A stretch of 64,000 bases of DNA from Comamonadaceae bacterium (GCA_947476285.1 CANJPU010000004.1:62001-126000); one strand, 5' to 3'; numbered from the stretch's first letter, positions 28,442 through 37,778 are shown. Numbers and translations are program-made. Notes: generated by a model not told the origin, from the sequence alone.

Positions 28442-29454
28442 GCGTCGTTGTTCAGGCCCAGAACCTGCGACAGATTTACAAGATCCGGCGCGGCATGTTC
28501 CGTGAGCCGGCGCTGCTGCAGGCGGTGGGGGGCGTGTCGTTTTCCATCGAGGCAGGCAAGACGCTGGCGGTGGTGGGCGAATCGGGCTGCGGCAAGTCCA
28601 CACTGGCGCGCATGGTCTCGCTGATCGAAAAACCCAGCGAAGGCACGCTCATGCTGGACGGCAGCGATGCCGTCAACACGCCGGCGCAAGACAAGCGTCG
28701 CTTGCGGCAAGCGGTGCAGCTTGTGTTTCAGAATCCCTACGGCTCGCTCAACCCGCGCAAGAAAGTCGGCGCCATGCTGGAAGACCCGCTGGCGATCAAC
28801 ACCAATCTGGATAAGGCGCAGCGCGTCGAGAGAGCGCGCGCCATGCTTGCGCAAGTCGGTCTGCGGCCCGAGTATGCCAACCGCTATCCGCACATGTTCT
28901 CGGGCGGTCAGCGTCAGCGCATCGCGATCGCGCGTGCGCTGATGCTCAAGCCAAAGCTTCTGGTGGCCGACGAGCCGGTCTCCGCGCTGGATGTGTCGAT
29001 CCAGGCGCAGGTGCTCAACTTGCTGTCGGACTTGCAGGACGAATTCAAGCTGGCATACCTTTTCATTTCGCACGACCTCGCAGTGGTGCGGCACATCGCG
29101 CATGACGTGCTGGTGATGTATCTGGGCCATGTGATGGAGCAAGGCCCGAAAGCCGAAATCTTCGAACGGCCTTCGCACCCCTATACCCAGGCCTTGCTCG
29201 CATCCACGCCCGGGGTCGGCGCGCGCCATGTGCAGCGCATCGTGCTCAAGGGCGAACTGCCCTCGCCGCTTGCCCCGCCCAGCGGCTGTGTGTTCTCCAG
29301 CCGTTGTCCTTATGCGGCGCCGAGGTGCAGTGCCGAGCGGCCTGAGCCGCTACCGGTGCAAGGGCGGGTTGTCGCCTGTCACTTCGCTGGGCAGTTCCTG
29401 GAATCGGGTTTTCCCGCAGTGGCGTCTGCGGATAATGCGGCACTCTCCGGCTGA
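28438..29454 (+). CDS. dppF: Dipeptide ABC transporter ATP-binding protein DppF
   Basis: A 338-residue ABC ATPase beginning at a GTG (28438) that overlaps the dppD stop as GTGA. Walker A is GESGCGKST, the signature [15 protein letters not shown] and Walker [14 protein letters not shown]. The C-terminal Cys-containing extension is [15 protein letters not shown]. The frame is open upstream inside dppD, but those residues do not look like the family. It is followed after 30 bases by the binding-protein gene. Confidence 0.95.
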   Translation: MSVVVQAQNLRQIYKIRRGMFREPALLQAVGGVSFSIEAGKTLAVVGESGCGKSTLARMVSLIEKPSEGTLMLDGSDAVNTPAQDKRRLRQAVQLVFQNPYGSLNPRKKVGAMLEDPLAINTNLDKAQRVERARAMLAQVGLRPEYANRYPHMFSGGQRQRIAIARALMLKPKLLVADEPVSALDVSIQAQVLNLLSDLQDEFKLAYLFISHDLAVVRHIAHDVLVMYLGHVMEQGPKAEIFERPSHPYTQALLASTPGVGARHVQRIVLKGELPSPLAPPSGCVFSSRCPYAAPRCSAERPEPLPVQGRVVACHFAGQFLESGFPAVASADNAALSG

Positions 29455-29484
29455 CAGCCAAATCAACTTTTGAAGGAGTCACTC

Positions 29485-31083
29485 ATGAAGTTCTTTCCCC
29501 ATCGCAAGCACTTTGCGATTGCCGCCCTGGCTCTGGCCGCCACGGCGAGCGTTGGCGCCAAGACCCTGGTTTTCTGCTCCGAAGGCAGCCCGGAAAATTT
29601 CTATCCGGGCGTCAACACCACCGGCACTTCATTCGATGGCAACGAGCCCATCTACAACCGCCTGGTCGAGTTCGAGCGCGGCGGCACAAAGGTGGTGCCT
29701 GGCCTGGCCGAGCGCTGGCAGATTTCGCCGGATGGGTTGACCTACACCTTCTACCTGCGCAAGGGCGTCAAGTGGCACGACCATCGCAGCTTCAAGCCCA
29801 CGCGCGACTTCAACGCGGACGACATCATTTTTGGTTTCGAGCGGCAATGGAAGGAAGACAACGCCTTCTTCAAGGTGACCAGCAGCAACCACTCCTATTT
29901 CAATGACATGGGCTTGCCCAAGTTGCTCAAGTCAGTGGAGAAGGTCGACGACTACACCGTCAAGATCGTGTTGGACAAGCCCGAAGCGCCTTTCCTGTCC
30001 AACTTGGCTATGCCGTATGCGGCGATTCAATCCAAGGAGTATGCCGATGCCATGTTGAAGGCCGGCACACCCGAGAAGATCGACCAGGAGCCGATCGGCA
30101 CCGGCCCTTTCTACCTGGTGCAGTACCAGAAGGACGCCGTGGTGCGCTTCAAGTCCTTTGCGCGCTACTGGGGCGGCAAGGCCAAGATTGATGATCTGGT
30201 CTATGCGATCACGCCCGACGCCTCGGTGCGCTGGGCCAAGCTGCAAAAGGGCGAGTGCCATGTCATGCCCTACCCCAACCCGGCCGACTTGGAGGCGATC
30301 CGCAAGGACCCGAACATCCGGGTGCTGGAGCAGCCGGGCCTGAACGTCGGCTACCTGGCCTTCAACACCCAGAAGAAACCCTTCGACGATGTGCGTGTGC
30401 GCAAAGCCATCAGCATGGCCATCAACAAGAAGGCCATCATCGACGGCGTCTACCTGGGCACCGGCGTGGCAGCCAAGAACCCGCTGCCGCCTTCCATGTC
30501 GGCCTACAACACTGCGATCAAGGATGACCCCTTCGATCCAGTTGCCGCCAAAAAGCTGCTGGCTGCGGCCGGCTTCCCCAACGGCCTGGAGACCGATCTG
30601 TGGGCCATGCCAGTGCAGCGCCCCTACAACCCCAATGCCAAGCGCATCGCCGAACTGATGCAGGCCGATCTGGCCAAGATCGGCGTGAAGGCCGAGATCA
30701 AGACTTTCGAATGGGGCGAGTACCGCAAGCGCATGCAGGCCGGTGAACACCAAATGGGCATGCTCGGCTGGACCGGCGACAACGGCGACCCCGACAATTT
30801 CCTCTACACCCTGCTCGGTTGCGAGTCGTCCAAGACCAATGGCTCCAACGTCGCCAAGTTCTGCTTCCAGCCTTTCGAAGATCTGGTGCTCAAGGCCAAG
30901 ACCGTCTCCAAGCCGGCAGACCGCGATGCCTTGTACAAGAAGGCCCAGGTCATCTTCAAGGAGCAGGCGCCCTGGTTCACCATCGCCCACGCGGTGCAGC
31001 TCAAGCCAGTGCGCAAGGAAGTCATCGACTTCAAGTTGAGCCCATTTGGGCGGCACAACTTCTATGGAGTGGACATCAAGTAG
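29485..31083 (+). CDS. dppA: Periplasmic dipeptide-binding protein DppA
   Basis: A 532-residue SBP family 5 receptor that closely follows E. coli DppA along its length. It has a signal peptide cleaved before KTLVFCSEGSPENF, then YNRLVEF, TYTFYLRKGVKWHD, GTGPFYLVQYQKD, ECHVMPYPNPADLEAIRK, DLWAMPVQRPYNPNAKR and GWTGDNGDPDNF. It delivers dipeptides to DppBCDF and often also heme precursors or chemotaxis signals, which is not testable here. Ribosome site GAAGGAG precedes the ATG at 29485. Unusually it is the last dpp gene, whereas in E. coli it is first. Confidence 0.96.
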   Translation: MKFFPHRKHFAIAALALAATASVGAKTLVFCSEGSPENFYPGVNTTGTSFDGNEPIYNRLVEFERGGTKVVPGLAERWQISPDGLTYTFYLRKGVKWHDHRSFKPTRDFNADDIIFGFERQWKEDNAFFKVTSSNHSYFNDMGLPKLLKSVEKVDDYTVKIVLDKPEAPFLSNLAMPYAAIQSKEYADAMLKAGTPEKIDQEPIGTGPFYLVQYQKDAVVRFKSFARYWGGKAKIDDLVYAITPDASVRWAKLQKGECHVMPYPNPADLEAIRKDPNIRVLEQPGLNVGYLAFNTQKKPFDDVRVRKAISMAINKKAIIDGVYLGTGVAAKNPLPPSMSAYNTAIKDDPFDPVAAKKLLAAAGFPNGLETDLWAMPVQRPYNPNAKRIAELMQADLAKIGVKAEIKTFEWGEYRKRMQAGEHQMGMLGWTGDNGDPDNFLYTLLGCESSKTNGSNVAKFCFQPFEDLVLKAKTVSKPADRDALYKKAQVIFKEQAPWFTIAHAVQLKPVRKEVIDFKLSPFGRHNFYGVDIK

Positions 31084-31085
31084 TC

Positions 31086-31784
31086 ATGGGCTTGGCCATC
31101 GTCAGCGCCATGCACGAAGAGCTGGCTGCGGTTCTGGAACTGATGCCCGATGAACACAAGCAGCTCGCCGCAGGGCGCGAGTTCTGGCTGGGTCATTTGC
31201 ATGGGCAGGAGGTGGTGGCCGTGCTCTCGCGGGTGGGCAAGGTGGCGGCTGCCACCACTGCCACCGCGCTGATCGAGCGCTTTGGCGTCACGCGCATGGT
31301 CTTCACTGGCGTGGCCGGCGGTCTTGGGCCAGGTGTGAATGTGGGTGATGTGGTGGTGGCCGACAGCTTCATGCAGCATGACATGGATGCCTCGCCCGTT
31401 TTTCCCAAGTATGAGATTCCGCTCTACGGCATGAGCCGCTTTGCCACCGACACCGCCTTGTCGGCAAAGTTGGCGCAGGCTGCAGAGCGCGCCTTGCCGG
31501 GCGTGGCAGTGCACAGGGGCTTGGTGCTCAGCGGGGATCGCTTTGTCTCAACCACACTTGAATGCCGGGCGCTGCAAGCAGCCTTGCCCGAGGCGCTTGC
31601 CGTGGAGATGGAGGGTGCGGCTTTTGCCCAGGTCTGTCATGACTACGGCCTGCCGTTTGCCGCAGTGCGAACCATCTCCGACCGCGCCGACGATGACGCG
31701 CATGTGGACTTCGCCCGATTTATCCGCGAGGTCGCCAGCCGCCATTCGGCTGCCATCGTGCGCGAGTTGCTGGCTGCGTCATAG
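31086..31784 (+). CDS. mtnN: 5'-methylthioadenosine/S-adenosylhomocysteine nucleosidase
   Basis: A 232-residue nucleoside phosphorylase-fold enzyme that removes adenine from MTA, SAH and 5'-deoxyadenosine. It begins MGLAIVSAMHEELAAV, with a likely catalytic glutamate in MHEE. It has TGVAGGLGPGVNVGDVVVA, the substrate motif AVEMEGAAFAQVC and the catalytic aspartate in TISDRADDDAHVDF. It starts two bases after the dppA stop, so it belongs to the dpp transcript. The end of the operon is the hairpin-rich repeat at 31811-31880. Confidence 0.95.
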   Translation: MGLAIVSAMHEELAAVLELMPDEHKQLAAGREFWLGHLHGQEVVAVLSRVGKVAAATTATALIERFGVTRMVFTGVAGGLGPGVNVGDVVVADSFMQHDMDASPVFPKYEIPLYGMSRFATDTALSAKLAQAAERALPGVAVHRGLVLSGDRFVSTTLECRALQAALPEALAVEMEGAAFAQVCHDYGLPFAAVRTISDRADDDAHVDFARFIREVASRHSAAIVRELLAAS

Positions 31785-31810
31785 CCGCCAGAGCGCGCCA
31801 CCGGCCGACG

Positions 31811-31880
31811 CCGGGCCGCCCCGAGGCGGCCGGGGCCCCCTCGGGGGGGCAGCGCCGCGGCGTAGCCGCAAGCGTGGGGG
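31811..31880. repeat. GC-rich hairpin repeat between convergent genes
   Basis: Two strong hairpins follow each other: GGCCGCC-CCGA-GGCGGCC (31814-31831) and GCCCCC-TC-GGGGGGGC (31835-31850), then GCAGCGCC...AAGCGTGGGGGC. I recall this composition as a dispersed intergenic repeat in Comamonadaceae. Lying between the stops of mtnN and corA, it probably acts as a two-way terminator or transcript-end stabiliser. Confidence 0.7.
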
Positions 31881-31882
31881 CA

Positions 31883-32869
31883 CTATCTCAACCAACCTCT
31901 TTTGCGGAAGTACCACATCGGGACCAAGGCGCTGGCCACCATCAGGACCAGCGCGTACGGGTAGCCCCATGTCTGTGCCAGCTCTGGCATGAACTGAAAG
32001 TTCATGCCGTAGATGCTGGCGATCAAGGTGGGCGGCAGCAGAGCCACGCTGGCCACCGAAAAGATCTTGATGATCTTGTTCTGGTTGATGTTGATGAAAC
32101 CGACGGTGGCATCCATCAGGAAGTTGATCTTGTCAAACAGGAAGGCGGTGTGGTTGTCCAGCGACTCGATGTCGCGCAAAATTTGCCGCGCCTCCTCGAA
32201 CTGCCCGGCATTGAGCATGCGGCTTCGCATCATGAAGCTCACCGCGCGGCGGGTGTCCATCACATTGCGGCGGATGCGGCCGTTCAAGTCTTCCTGGCGG
32301 GCGATTTCGCCCAGCACTTCACCGGCCAGGGTGTCGGTCACTTCGCCAGCCAGCACTTGCTTGCTGACTTTTTCAAGTTCGTCGTAGATGCCCTCCAGCG
32401 TGTCGGCTGAGTATTCGGCGTCGGCGTCGAAGAGTTTGAGCAGTACTTCCTTGGCATCTTCGATCAGCCCCGGCGCGCGGCGCGCGCGCAGGCGCAGCAG
32501 CCGAAATACGGGCACGTCTTCATCGTGGATGGAGAACAGCACGCCTTTGCTCTTGAGCGAGTCGTTGGACAGATTGAGTATGAAGGCCACCCGAACCGTG
32601 CGCGGTTCTTCGTCATCGGCGATCAGGAAGTCGCTGCGGATGTGAAGATCGCCGTTGTCTTCTTCGTAGAAACGGGCGGACTCCTCGATGTCCTCGTCCA
32701 TGGCGTCTTCTGGAATGGACAGGCCGAAATACTGCTTGACCCAGCGTTTTTCTTCGATGGTGGGCGACTCAAGGTCGACCCAGATCGGCTGGAACTTGGA
32801 GAGCTCTTCCAGCGATTCGATCTCTTCCTGGAAGAGACGCCCGTTGGCGAGCGTGAAGATGTTGAGCAT
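31883..32869 (-). CDS. corA: CorA-family magnesium transporter
   Basis: A 328-residue CorA/2-TM-GxN channel. A large acidic cytosolic N-terminal domain is followed by two C-terminal helices, with the pore signature GMN in LIASIYGMNFQFMPE and a short basic tail (YFRKRGWLR). It forms pentamers for Mg2+ (and Co2+/Ni2+) uptake. The ATG at 32869 gives MLNIFTLANGRLFQEEI. The 5' leader would contain the inverted repeats at 32913-32942 and 33021-33057, which could matter for regulation. It is divergent from hpf. Confidence 0.95.
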   Translation of the reverse strand: MLNIFTLANGRLFQEEIESLEELSKFQPIWVDLESPTIEEKRWVKQYFGLSIPEDAMDEDIEESARFYEEDNGDLHIRSDFLIADDEEPRTVRVAFILNLSNDSLKSKGVLFSIHDEDVPVFRLLRLRARRAPGLIEDAKEVLLKLFDADAEYSADTLEGIYDELEKVSKQVLAGEVTDTLAGEVLGEIARQEDLNGRIRRNVMDTRRAVSFMMRSRMLNAGQFEEARQILRDIESLDNHTAFLFDKINFLMDATVGFININQNKIIKIFSVASVALLPPTLIASIYGMNFQFMPELAQTWGYPYALVLMVASALVPMWYFRKRGWLR

Positions 32870-33260
32870 GGCTCACTCCCGTGACTTCGGATGGGTTTTA
32901 TGGCAGCTGCTGCTTTCAACCCCGTGTCAACGGTGTTGAAAGCTACCGACTGGGGTAGTTTTCCAAGGAGCCTTCTCCAGAAATTGCGACCGCGCGATTA
33001 TGCCGCGCGCACGGCCTTTCGGGTCAGCCTTGGGATGAGAAATTCTTCTCCTGACCCCTGCCCGGCTAAAAACACCAAGGATTTCAAGCACTTGGAAGCT
33101 CTCGGGGAAAACCACCATCGGGGCTGCGGCCATTGAGCAAAATCAATTGCTTTTCACGGTGATTAGGGGCATAGTGGTTTGACCTTCAGAGAATCCAAGT
33201 TCCCGGCCGTCGGGCATGCAGGGCGGCCATTTCAACCCGAAATGAAACAGGAGGTCATTC
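32870..33260. other. 391-base corA/hpf divergent intergenic region
   Basis: No convincing gene is seen. Short frames on both strands (about 80 and 68 codons) lack ribosome sites and family features. The region holds a 12-base inverted repeat, CTTTCAACCCCG/CGGTGTTGAAAG (32913-32942, one mismatch, six-base loop). It also holds a second nested stem, GGGTCAG...CTGACCC (33021-33057), enclosing GAGAA-ATTC-TTCTC. An FNR-type box at 33133-33146 lies close to hpf. Confidence 0.7.
33133..33146 (+). promoter_or_regulatory. FNR/ANR-type box upstream of hpf
   Basis: TTGAGCAAAATCAA matches the FNR/ANR consensus TTGAT-N4-ATCAA at nine of ten positions. Its centre (33139.5) lies about 42 bases before a start predicted from a -10-like CATAGT at 33170-33175, the spacing of a class II activator site. 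This suggests induction of ribosome hibernation at low oxygen. The assignment is by consensus only. Confidence 0.55.
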
Positions 33261-33590
33261 ATGAACTTGACGATCAGCGGTCACCATCTCGAAGTCACCC
33301 CAGCGCTTCGCAACTATGTGACAAGCAAGCTTGATCGAATCACCAGGCACTTTGACCAGATCGTGGACATCAGAGTGTTGCTTACCGTGGAGAAACTGAA
33401 GGAGAAAGAGCGACGACAGCGCGCCGAGTGCAAGATCCGCGTCAAGGGCAAGGACATCTTTGCCGGCAGTTCCGACGAGGATCTTTACGCCGCAGTCGAC
33501 AAGCTATGCGATGTGCTGGACCGCAAGGTCATCAGCCACAGCACGCGCCTGCAGGACCATCACCATGAGGCCCCTAAGCGCCTGATGTAA
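33261..33590 (+). CDS. hpf: Ribosome hibernation-promoting factor
   Basis: A 109-residue short-form HPF/YfiA protein: MNLTISGHHLEVTPALRNYV, DIRVLLTVEKLKEKERRQRAE and SSDEDLYAAVDKLCDVLDRK. It lacks the C-terminal domain of long HPF. It binds the 30S decoding centre and supports 100S dimers in non-growing cells. A strong ribosome site, AACAGGAGGTC, precedes the ATG. Downstream a terminator-like hairpin separates it from ptsN. An FNR-type box lies upstream. Confidence 0.96.
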   Translation: MNLTISGHHLEVTPALRNYVTSKLDRITRHFDQIVDIRVLLTVEKLKEKERRQRAECKIRVKGKDIFAGSSDEDLYAAVDKLCDVLDRKVISHSTRLQDHHHEAPKRLM

Positions 33591-33607
33591 GACAGACAAT
33601 GAAACGA

Positions 33608-33637
33608 GGGGCGTCCGAGAGGGCGCCTTTTTGTTTT
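33608..33637 (+). terminator. Terminator-like hairpin after hpf
   Basis: GGCGTCC-GAGA-GGGCGCC (33610-33627) forms a seven-pair stem with one G-T pair and a GAGA loop, followed by TTTTTGTTTT. It ends hpf mRNA wholly or partly before ptsN, which starts about 75 bases later. Confidence 0.8.
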
Positions 33638-33712
33638 GTGGCGCCAGCGGGTCGCTTCCGGGCCCCGGCCAGCAGGTGTTGGCCCGGCAGGTGCATAATC
33701 GTTAACCCGAAT

Positions 33713-34180
33713 ATGAACAGACTCGCGTCCATCCTGCCTGCTGCTCAAGTGCTTGTGAGCGTCGATGCCACCAGCAAGAAGCGCGCCTTCGAAGAGGCGG
33801 GCCTTCTGTTCGAGAACCTCCACGGCCTGTCCCGCGCTCTGATCACCGACAGCCTGTTCGCTCGCGAACGTCTTGGCTCCACCGGCCTGGGCCATGGCGT
33901 TGCCATTCCTCATGGCCGCATCAAAGGCCTGAAGGCGCCCATGGCCGCGCTGTTCCGGCTGGCCCAGCCGATTGGCTTCGACGCCCCGGACGAGCAGCCG
34001 GTGGGGCTGCTGATCTTCCTGCTGGTGCCCGAAGCCGCCACCCAGAAGCACCTGGAAATCCTCTCCGAGATCGCCGAGCTGCTCAGCGATGCGCCCTTGC
34101 GCGAGAAGATCAAAGCCTGCAACGACGCAGCCGAGCTGCACCGCATGATTGCCACCTGGCAATCCGCCCAGCCCGCTTGA
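33713..34180 (+). CDS. ptsN: PTS IIA-like nitrogen regulatory protein
   Basis: A 155-residue EIIA(Ntr) protein with the phosphorylatable histidine in GLGHGVAIPHGRIKGL. EIIA(Ntr) is the last phosphate acceptor of the PTS(Ntr) chain and controls nitrogen, potassium and phosphate responses by protein contact. In other bacteria it acts on potassium transport, which is of interest because kup lies at 47738. The ATG at 33713 is the first start consistent with family length. It is followed by hprK after 66 bases. Confidence 0.95.
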   Translation: MNRLASILPAAQVLVSVDATSKKRAFEEAGLLFENLHGLSRALITDSLFARERLGSTGLGHGVAIPHGRIKGLKAPMAALFRLAQPIGFDAPDEQPVGLLIFLLVPEAATQKHLEILSEIAELLSDAPLREKIKACNDAAELHRMIATWQSAQPA

Positions 34181-34246
34181 GACCATGCCGGACGGGCTTG
34201 AAACACCTGCACCCTTCCTGACGGACCGCCCCCGTCGCACGGCGCC

Positions 34247-35203
34247 ATGAAACCCACGGTCGTCAGCGCCGATGTCTTGTTCGAAGACCACAGGGCCCAG
34301 CTCAAATGGGAATGGGTGGCCGGCCTGGGCGCCTCAGAGAGGCGCTTTGACGAGGTTGCCGTGCGGGCCGCCCGCTCGGGCGCCGACCTGGTGGGCTACC
34401 TCAACTACATCCATCCTTACCGTGTGCAGATTCTGGGCGAGCGCGAGATCGCCTACCTGACCAACAAGACCCCCGAGGACTGCGCCCGGCGCATCGCCCG
34501 CATCGTGACGCTGGAGCCGCCGGTGCTCGTACTGAGTGATAGCCAGGTGGCGCCAGATGCACTGATTGCCATGTGCGAACGCGCGCAGATACCGATGTTC
34601 GCCACGCATGAGTCGTCGGCCTTCGTGATCGACGTGCTGCGCGCCTACTTGTCCAAGCACTTTGCCGAGCGCACTTCCATGCACGGCGTGTTCATGGACA
34701 TTCTGGGCGTGGGTGTGATGATCACCGGCGAATCGGGCTTGGGCAAGAGCGAGCTGGGCCTTGAGCTGATCTCGCGCGGCAACGGCCTGGTGGCCGATGA
34801 CGCGGTGGACCTCTACCGCACCAACCAGACCACCATTGAAGGCCGATGCCCTGAGCTCTTGCAAAACTTGCTGGAAGTGCGCGGCATCGGTCTGCTGGAC
34901 ATCCGCGCAATCTTTGGCGAAACGGCGGTGCGCCGCAAGATGCGCCTGCACCTGATCGTGCATCTGGTGCGCCGCGAAACCCTGGAGCGCGACTATGAGC
35001 GCCTGCCCTATGAGCCCCTCACGCAGGACGTGCTGGGCGTTCCGGTGCGAAAGGCGGTGATCCAGGTGGTGGCCGGGCGCAACATCGCCGTGCTGGTGGA
35101 GGCGGCCGTGCGCAACACCGTGCTGCAATTGCGTGGCGTGGACACCTACCAGGAGTTTGTGGAGCGCCACCGCCGGGCGATGGAGCGGGATGAACAACAG
35201 TAG
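34247..35203 (+). CDS. hprK: HPr kinase/phosphorylase
   Basis: A 318-residue HPrK/P. The N-terminal DRTGG-like domain is followed by the P-loop [14 protein letters not shown] (about residues 163-176). The capping region is [20 protein letters not shown] and the C-terminal signature region includes [15 protein letters not shown]. It phosphorylates and dephosphorylates Ser46 of HPr. In beta-proteobacteria lacking sugar PTS it is linked to PTS(Ntr), in agreement with the adjacent ptsN. It is convergent with fur (13 bases between stops). Confidence 0.96.
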   Translation: MKPTVVSADVLFEDHRAQLKWEWVAGLGASERRFDEVAVRAARSGADLVGYLNYIHPYRVQILGEREIAYLTNKTPEDCARRIARIVTLEPPVLVLSDSQVAPDALIAMCERAQIPMFATHESSAFVIDVLRAYLSKHFAERTSMHGVFMDILGVGVMITGESGLGKSELGLELISRGNGLVADDAVDLYRTNQTTIEGRCPELLQNLLEVRGIGLLDIRAIFGETAVRRKMRLHLIVHLVRRETLERDYERLPYEPLTQDVLGVPVRKAVIQVVAGRNIAVLVEAAVRNTVLQLRGVDTYQEFVERHRRAMERDEQQ

Positions 35204-35216
35204 CCGGCGAGCCGCG

Positions 35217-35672
35217 TCACAGGGCGCGCGCATCCCCCACCGGATGTTCGGGCCTGTGCGGGCAGCTTGGCTTGGTGCAGTGGGCGTACAGGCTCAGTGC
35301 ATGGTCCGCAATCTCAAACCCCTTTGACTTGGCCACCGCGTTCTGGCGCTGCTCGATCAGGGCATCGTAGAACTCTTCCACTCGGCCGCAGTCCAGGCAC
35401 ACTATGTGATCGTGGTGCGAGCCTTCGTTGAGTTCGTACACCGCCTTGCCGCTCTCGAAATGGCTGCGGCTAAGAATGCCGGCCTGTTCGAACTGCAGAA
35501 GCACGCGATAGACGGTGGCCAGGCCGATGTCCGATCGCTCTTGCATCAGCACGCGGAACACGTCTTCCGCGGACATGTGGCGCTGGGAGGTCATCTGGAA
35601 CACGTCCAGTATTTTGAGCCGCGGCGCGGTCGCCTTCAGACCCGTGCTCTTGAGTTCGTCGATGTTGGCCAT
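35217..35672 (-). CDS. fur: Ferric uptake regulator Fur
   Basis: A 151-residue Fur. The winged-helix domain has [14 protein letters not shown] and [18 protein letters not shown]. The metal sites are in [19 protein letters not shown], with a second Cys/His-rich end ([14 protein letters not shown]). It represses iron uptake genes with Fe2+ as co-repressor; the exbBD sets in this window are plausible targets. It is divergent from bamE with 73 bases between. The gap contains TACAAT (35711) as a likely -10 for bamE; no full Fur box was seen. Confidence 0.97.
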   Translation of the reverse strand: MANIDELKSTGLKATAPRLKILDVFQMTSQRHMSAEDVFRVLMQERSDIGLATVYRVLLQFEQAGILSRSHFESGKAVYELNEGSHHDHIVCLDCGRVEEFYDALIEQRQNAVAKSKGFEIADHALSLYAHCTKPSCPHRPEHPVGDARAL

Positions 35673-35745
35673 GATGTTCCAGGTGCAGCCCCCGGGACGG
35701 GGTCAACCGCTACAATCGTTTGATCATATCGCTACCGGTTTGCAC

Positions 35746-36300
35746 ATGGCCGCCTCATTCTCTCGCACCTCGCGCCTGCTTCTGTCAGTCATTGGCTGCG
35801 CCGCGGCTGCCGCCTGCGGCAGTTTCGACAGCGCGAGCCATCGCATCGCGGACAGCATCACGCCCTACAAGGTCGAAGTCGTCCAAGGCAATTTCGTCTC
35901 CAAAGAGCAGGTAGAGGCCCTCAAGCCCGGCATGAGCCGCCTGCAGGTGCGCGAGATTCTGGGCACGCCCCTGGTCACCAGCGTGTTTCATGCCGACCGC
36001 TGGGATTTTGTCTTCACCCTCAAGCGCCAGGGCGTTGAGCCGCAGCGGCGCAAGCTGGCCTTGTTCTTCAAGGGCGATGCACTTGAGCGCTTCGAGGGCG
36101 ACACCATGCCCAGCGAAGCCGAGTTCGTCGCCGGGCTGGACAACAAGCGCGTCAATGCTCAGGTTCCGGCGCTGGAGGCCAGCGAGGAAAGTCTGCGTCA
36201 GTTCTCGGCCGCCCGGGTGGTGCAGCCCGCAGCCGCCGCTGCGTCGGCGCCAGCGCCCGCTGCCAGAAGCTATCCGCCGCTTGAAGGCCCGTCACGCTGA
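35746..36300 (+). CDS. bamE: Outer membrane protein assembly factor BamE (lipoprotein)
   Basis: A 184-residue lipoprotein. The signal sequence leads to a lipobox cysteine at Cys18 (VIGC) or Cys24. The BamE/SmpA core follows: ALKPGMSRLQVREILGTPLV, then DRWDFVFTLKRQG and LALFFKGDALERFEGD. An extra Ala-rich tail (about residues 160-184) is not part of the fold. It assists insertion of beta-barrel proteins as part of the BAM complex. The divergent fur-bamE pair followed by dapB is a recurrent arrangement. Confidence 0.94.
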   Translation: MAASFSRTSRLLLSVIGCAAAAACGSFDSASHRIADSITPYKVEVVQGNFVSKEQVEALKPGMSRLQVREILGTPLVTSVFHADRWDFVFTLKRQGVEPQRRKLALFFKGDALERFEGDTMPSEAEFVAGLDNKRVNAQVPALEASEESLRQFSAARVVQPAAAAASAPAPAARSYPPLEGPSR

Positions 36301-36312
36301 AAGGGCCGCAAC

Positions 36313-37134
36313 ATGGCTGACACTCCTCACCAGGTGGCCGTGGCCGGCGCGAGCGGCCGCATGGGCCAAATGCTGATCGAGGCCATTCGCGCCTCGGGCG
36401 ACTGCCAACTCGCTGGCGCCCTTGATATCTCCTCCAGCCCTGCAATTGGCAATGACGCCGCCGCCTTTCTCGGCCACGCCAGCGGCGTGCCGGTGCTGGC
36501 CGACCCGCGCATGGCCATGGCCCGCGCGCGCGTGCTGATCGATTTCACCCGGCCCGAAGGCACCATGGCGCACCTGAAGGTGTGCCGCGAGCTCGGCCTC
36601 AATGCGGTGATCGGCACCACTGGTTTTGGCGAGGGGCAGAAAGAGCAAATCGCCGACGCGGCGCGTGACATCGCCATCGTGATGGCGCCCAACATGAGCG
36701 TGGGCGTCAACGTCACGCTCAAACTGCTGGAGATGGCCGCCAAGGCACTGGCCACCGGCTATGACATTGAGGTCATCGAAGCCCACCATCGCCACAAGGT
36801 CGATGCGCCTTCGGGCACGGCGCTCAAGATGGGAGAGGTCATTGCCCAGGCGCTGGGCCGCAAGCTCAAAGACTGCGCAGTCTATTCGCGCGAGGGCATC
36901 ACCGGCGAGCGTGACCCATCCACCATCGGCTTTTCCTCTATCCGGGGCGGCGACATCGTGGGCGACCACACCGTGCTCTTTGCCGGCACCGGCGAGCGCA
37001 TTGAAATCACCCATAAGTCCGCCAGCCGCGCCACCTATGCCCAGGGCAGCCTGCGCGCGGTCCGCTTTCTGGCTGACAAGCGCAAGGGCCTGTTTGACAT
37101 GTTCGATGTGCTTGGCCTGAATTCGCCCGCATGA
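36313..37134 (+). CDS. dapB: 4-hydroxy-tetrahydrodipicolinate reductase
   Basis: A 273-residue enzyme of the lysine/diaminopimelate pathway, reducing 4-hydroxy-tetrahydrodipicolinate with NAD(P)H. The N-terminal nucleotide site is [14 protein letters not shown]. The active-site block is [20 protein letters not shown], with catalytic histidine and lysine, and GTTGF lies between. The TGA stop overlaps the next ATG (ATGA), coupling it to the ExbB-like gene. Confidence 0.97.
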   Translation: MADTPHQVAVAGASGRMGQMLIEAIRASGDCQLAGALDISSSPAIGNDAAAFLGHASGVPVLADPRMAMARARVLIDFTRPEGTMAHLKVCRELGLNAVIGTTGFGEGQKEQIADAARDIAIVMAPNMSVGVNVTLKLLEMAAKALATGYDIEVIEAHHRHKVDAPSGTALKMGEVIAQALGRKLKDCAVYSREGITGERDPSTIGFSSIRGGDIVGDHTVLFAGTGERIEITHKSASRATYAQGSLRAVRFLADKRKGLFDMFDVLGLNSPA

Positions 37135-37778
37135 ACTTTCTGGACTTGTTCAGCCAGGGGGACGCGGTAACCAAGCTGGTGGCCGTTCTGCTGCTCCTGA
37201 TGTCGGTTTCAAGCTGGGTCGTCATCTTCTGGAAAGTCTGGCTTTTGCGGCGTGCGGCGACGGATGTCGGGCGCAGCACGGCGGCTTTCTGGCAATCGTC
37301 CTCGGTGGGGCAGGCGCAGCAGGCGGTGAGTGCATTCGACCGCGAGTCCCTGGTGCTCCCCCTGATTGTGGCCACGCAGGCCGATGCCCAAGGCGGGCTC
37401 GCGCAGGCGGGGGACCGGTCGCAACAGCTCACTCGCGTGCTGCGCGACGCCCTGCACCGGGTGCTGGACAAGCTTCAGTTCGGGCAGGTCTTGCTGGCCA
37501 CGGTTGGCTCCACCGCGCCGTTTGTGGGGTTGCTGGGCACTGTGTGGGGCATCTATCACGCGTTGACCGGCATCGCCGCAGCCGGACAGATCAGCATCGA
37601 CAAAGTGGCCGGCCCGGTGGGCGAGGCACTCATCATGACCGCAGGTGGTCTGGCGGTGGCCATCCCCGCCGTGCTGGGCTACAACGTGCTGGGCCGCATG
37701 ATCGGCCGCATCGAAGCCGACCTGGAAGGCTTTGCGCGCGATCTGCGCGAGCTGCTGGCACACCAGTCCCCACCATGA
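37131..37778 (+). CDS. MotA/TolQ/ExbB proton channel family protein
   Basis: A 215-residue TolQ/ExbB protein without a cleavable leader ([20 protein letters not shown]). The first helix is at about 15-38. The conserved helices include [21 protein letters not shown] and [20 protein letters not shown]. It pairs with the ExbD/TolR protein that overlaps its stop. No tolA, tolB or pal genes follow, so TolQR and TonB-type ExbBD remain alternatives. This is the second such system in the window, of different architecture from the one at 17258. Confidence 0.92.
   Translation: MNFLDLFSQGDAVTKLVAVLLLLMSVSSWVVIFWKVWLLRRAATDVGRSTAAFWQSSSVGQAQQAVSAFDRESLVLPLIVATQADAQGGLAQAGDRSQQLTRVLRDALHRVLDKLQFGQVLLATVGSTAPFVGLLGTVWGIYHALTGIAAAGQISIDKVAGPVGEALIMTAGGLAVAIPAVLGYNVLGRMIGRIEADLEGFARDLRELLAHQSPP

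Noticed and set aside
32891..33136. 81-codon plus frame in the corA/hpf gap
   Set aside because: No ribosome site, no family features, and it would overlap the predicted regulatory stems and the FNR-type box.
35673..35745. Fur box in the fur/bamE promoter gap
   Set aside because: TTTGATCATATC recalls part of a Fur site, but too few of the 19 consensus positions match.
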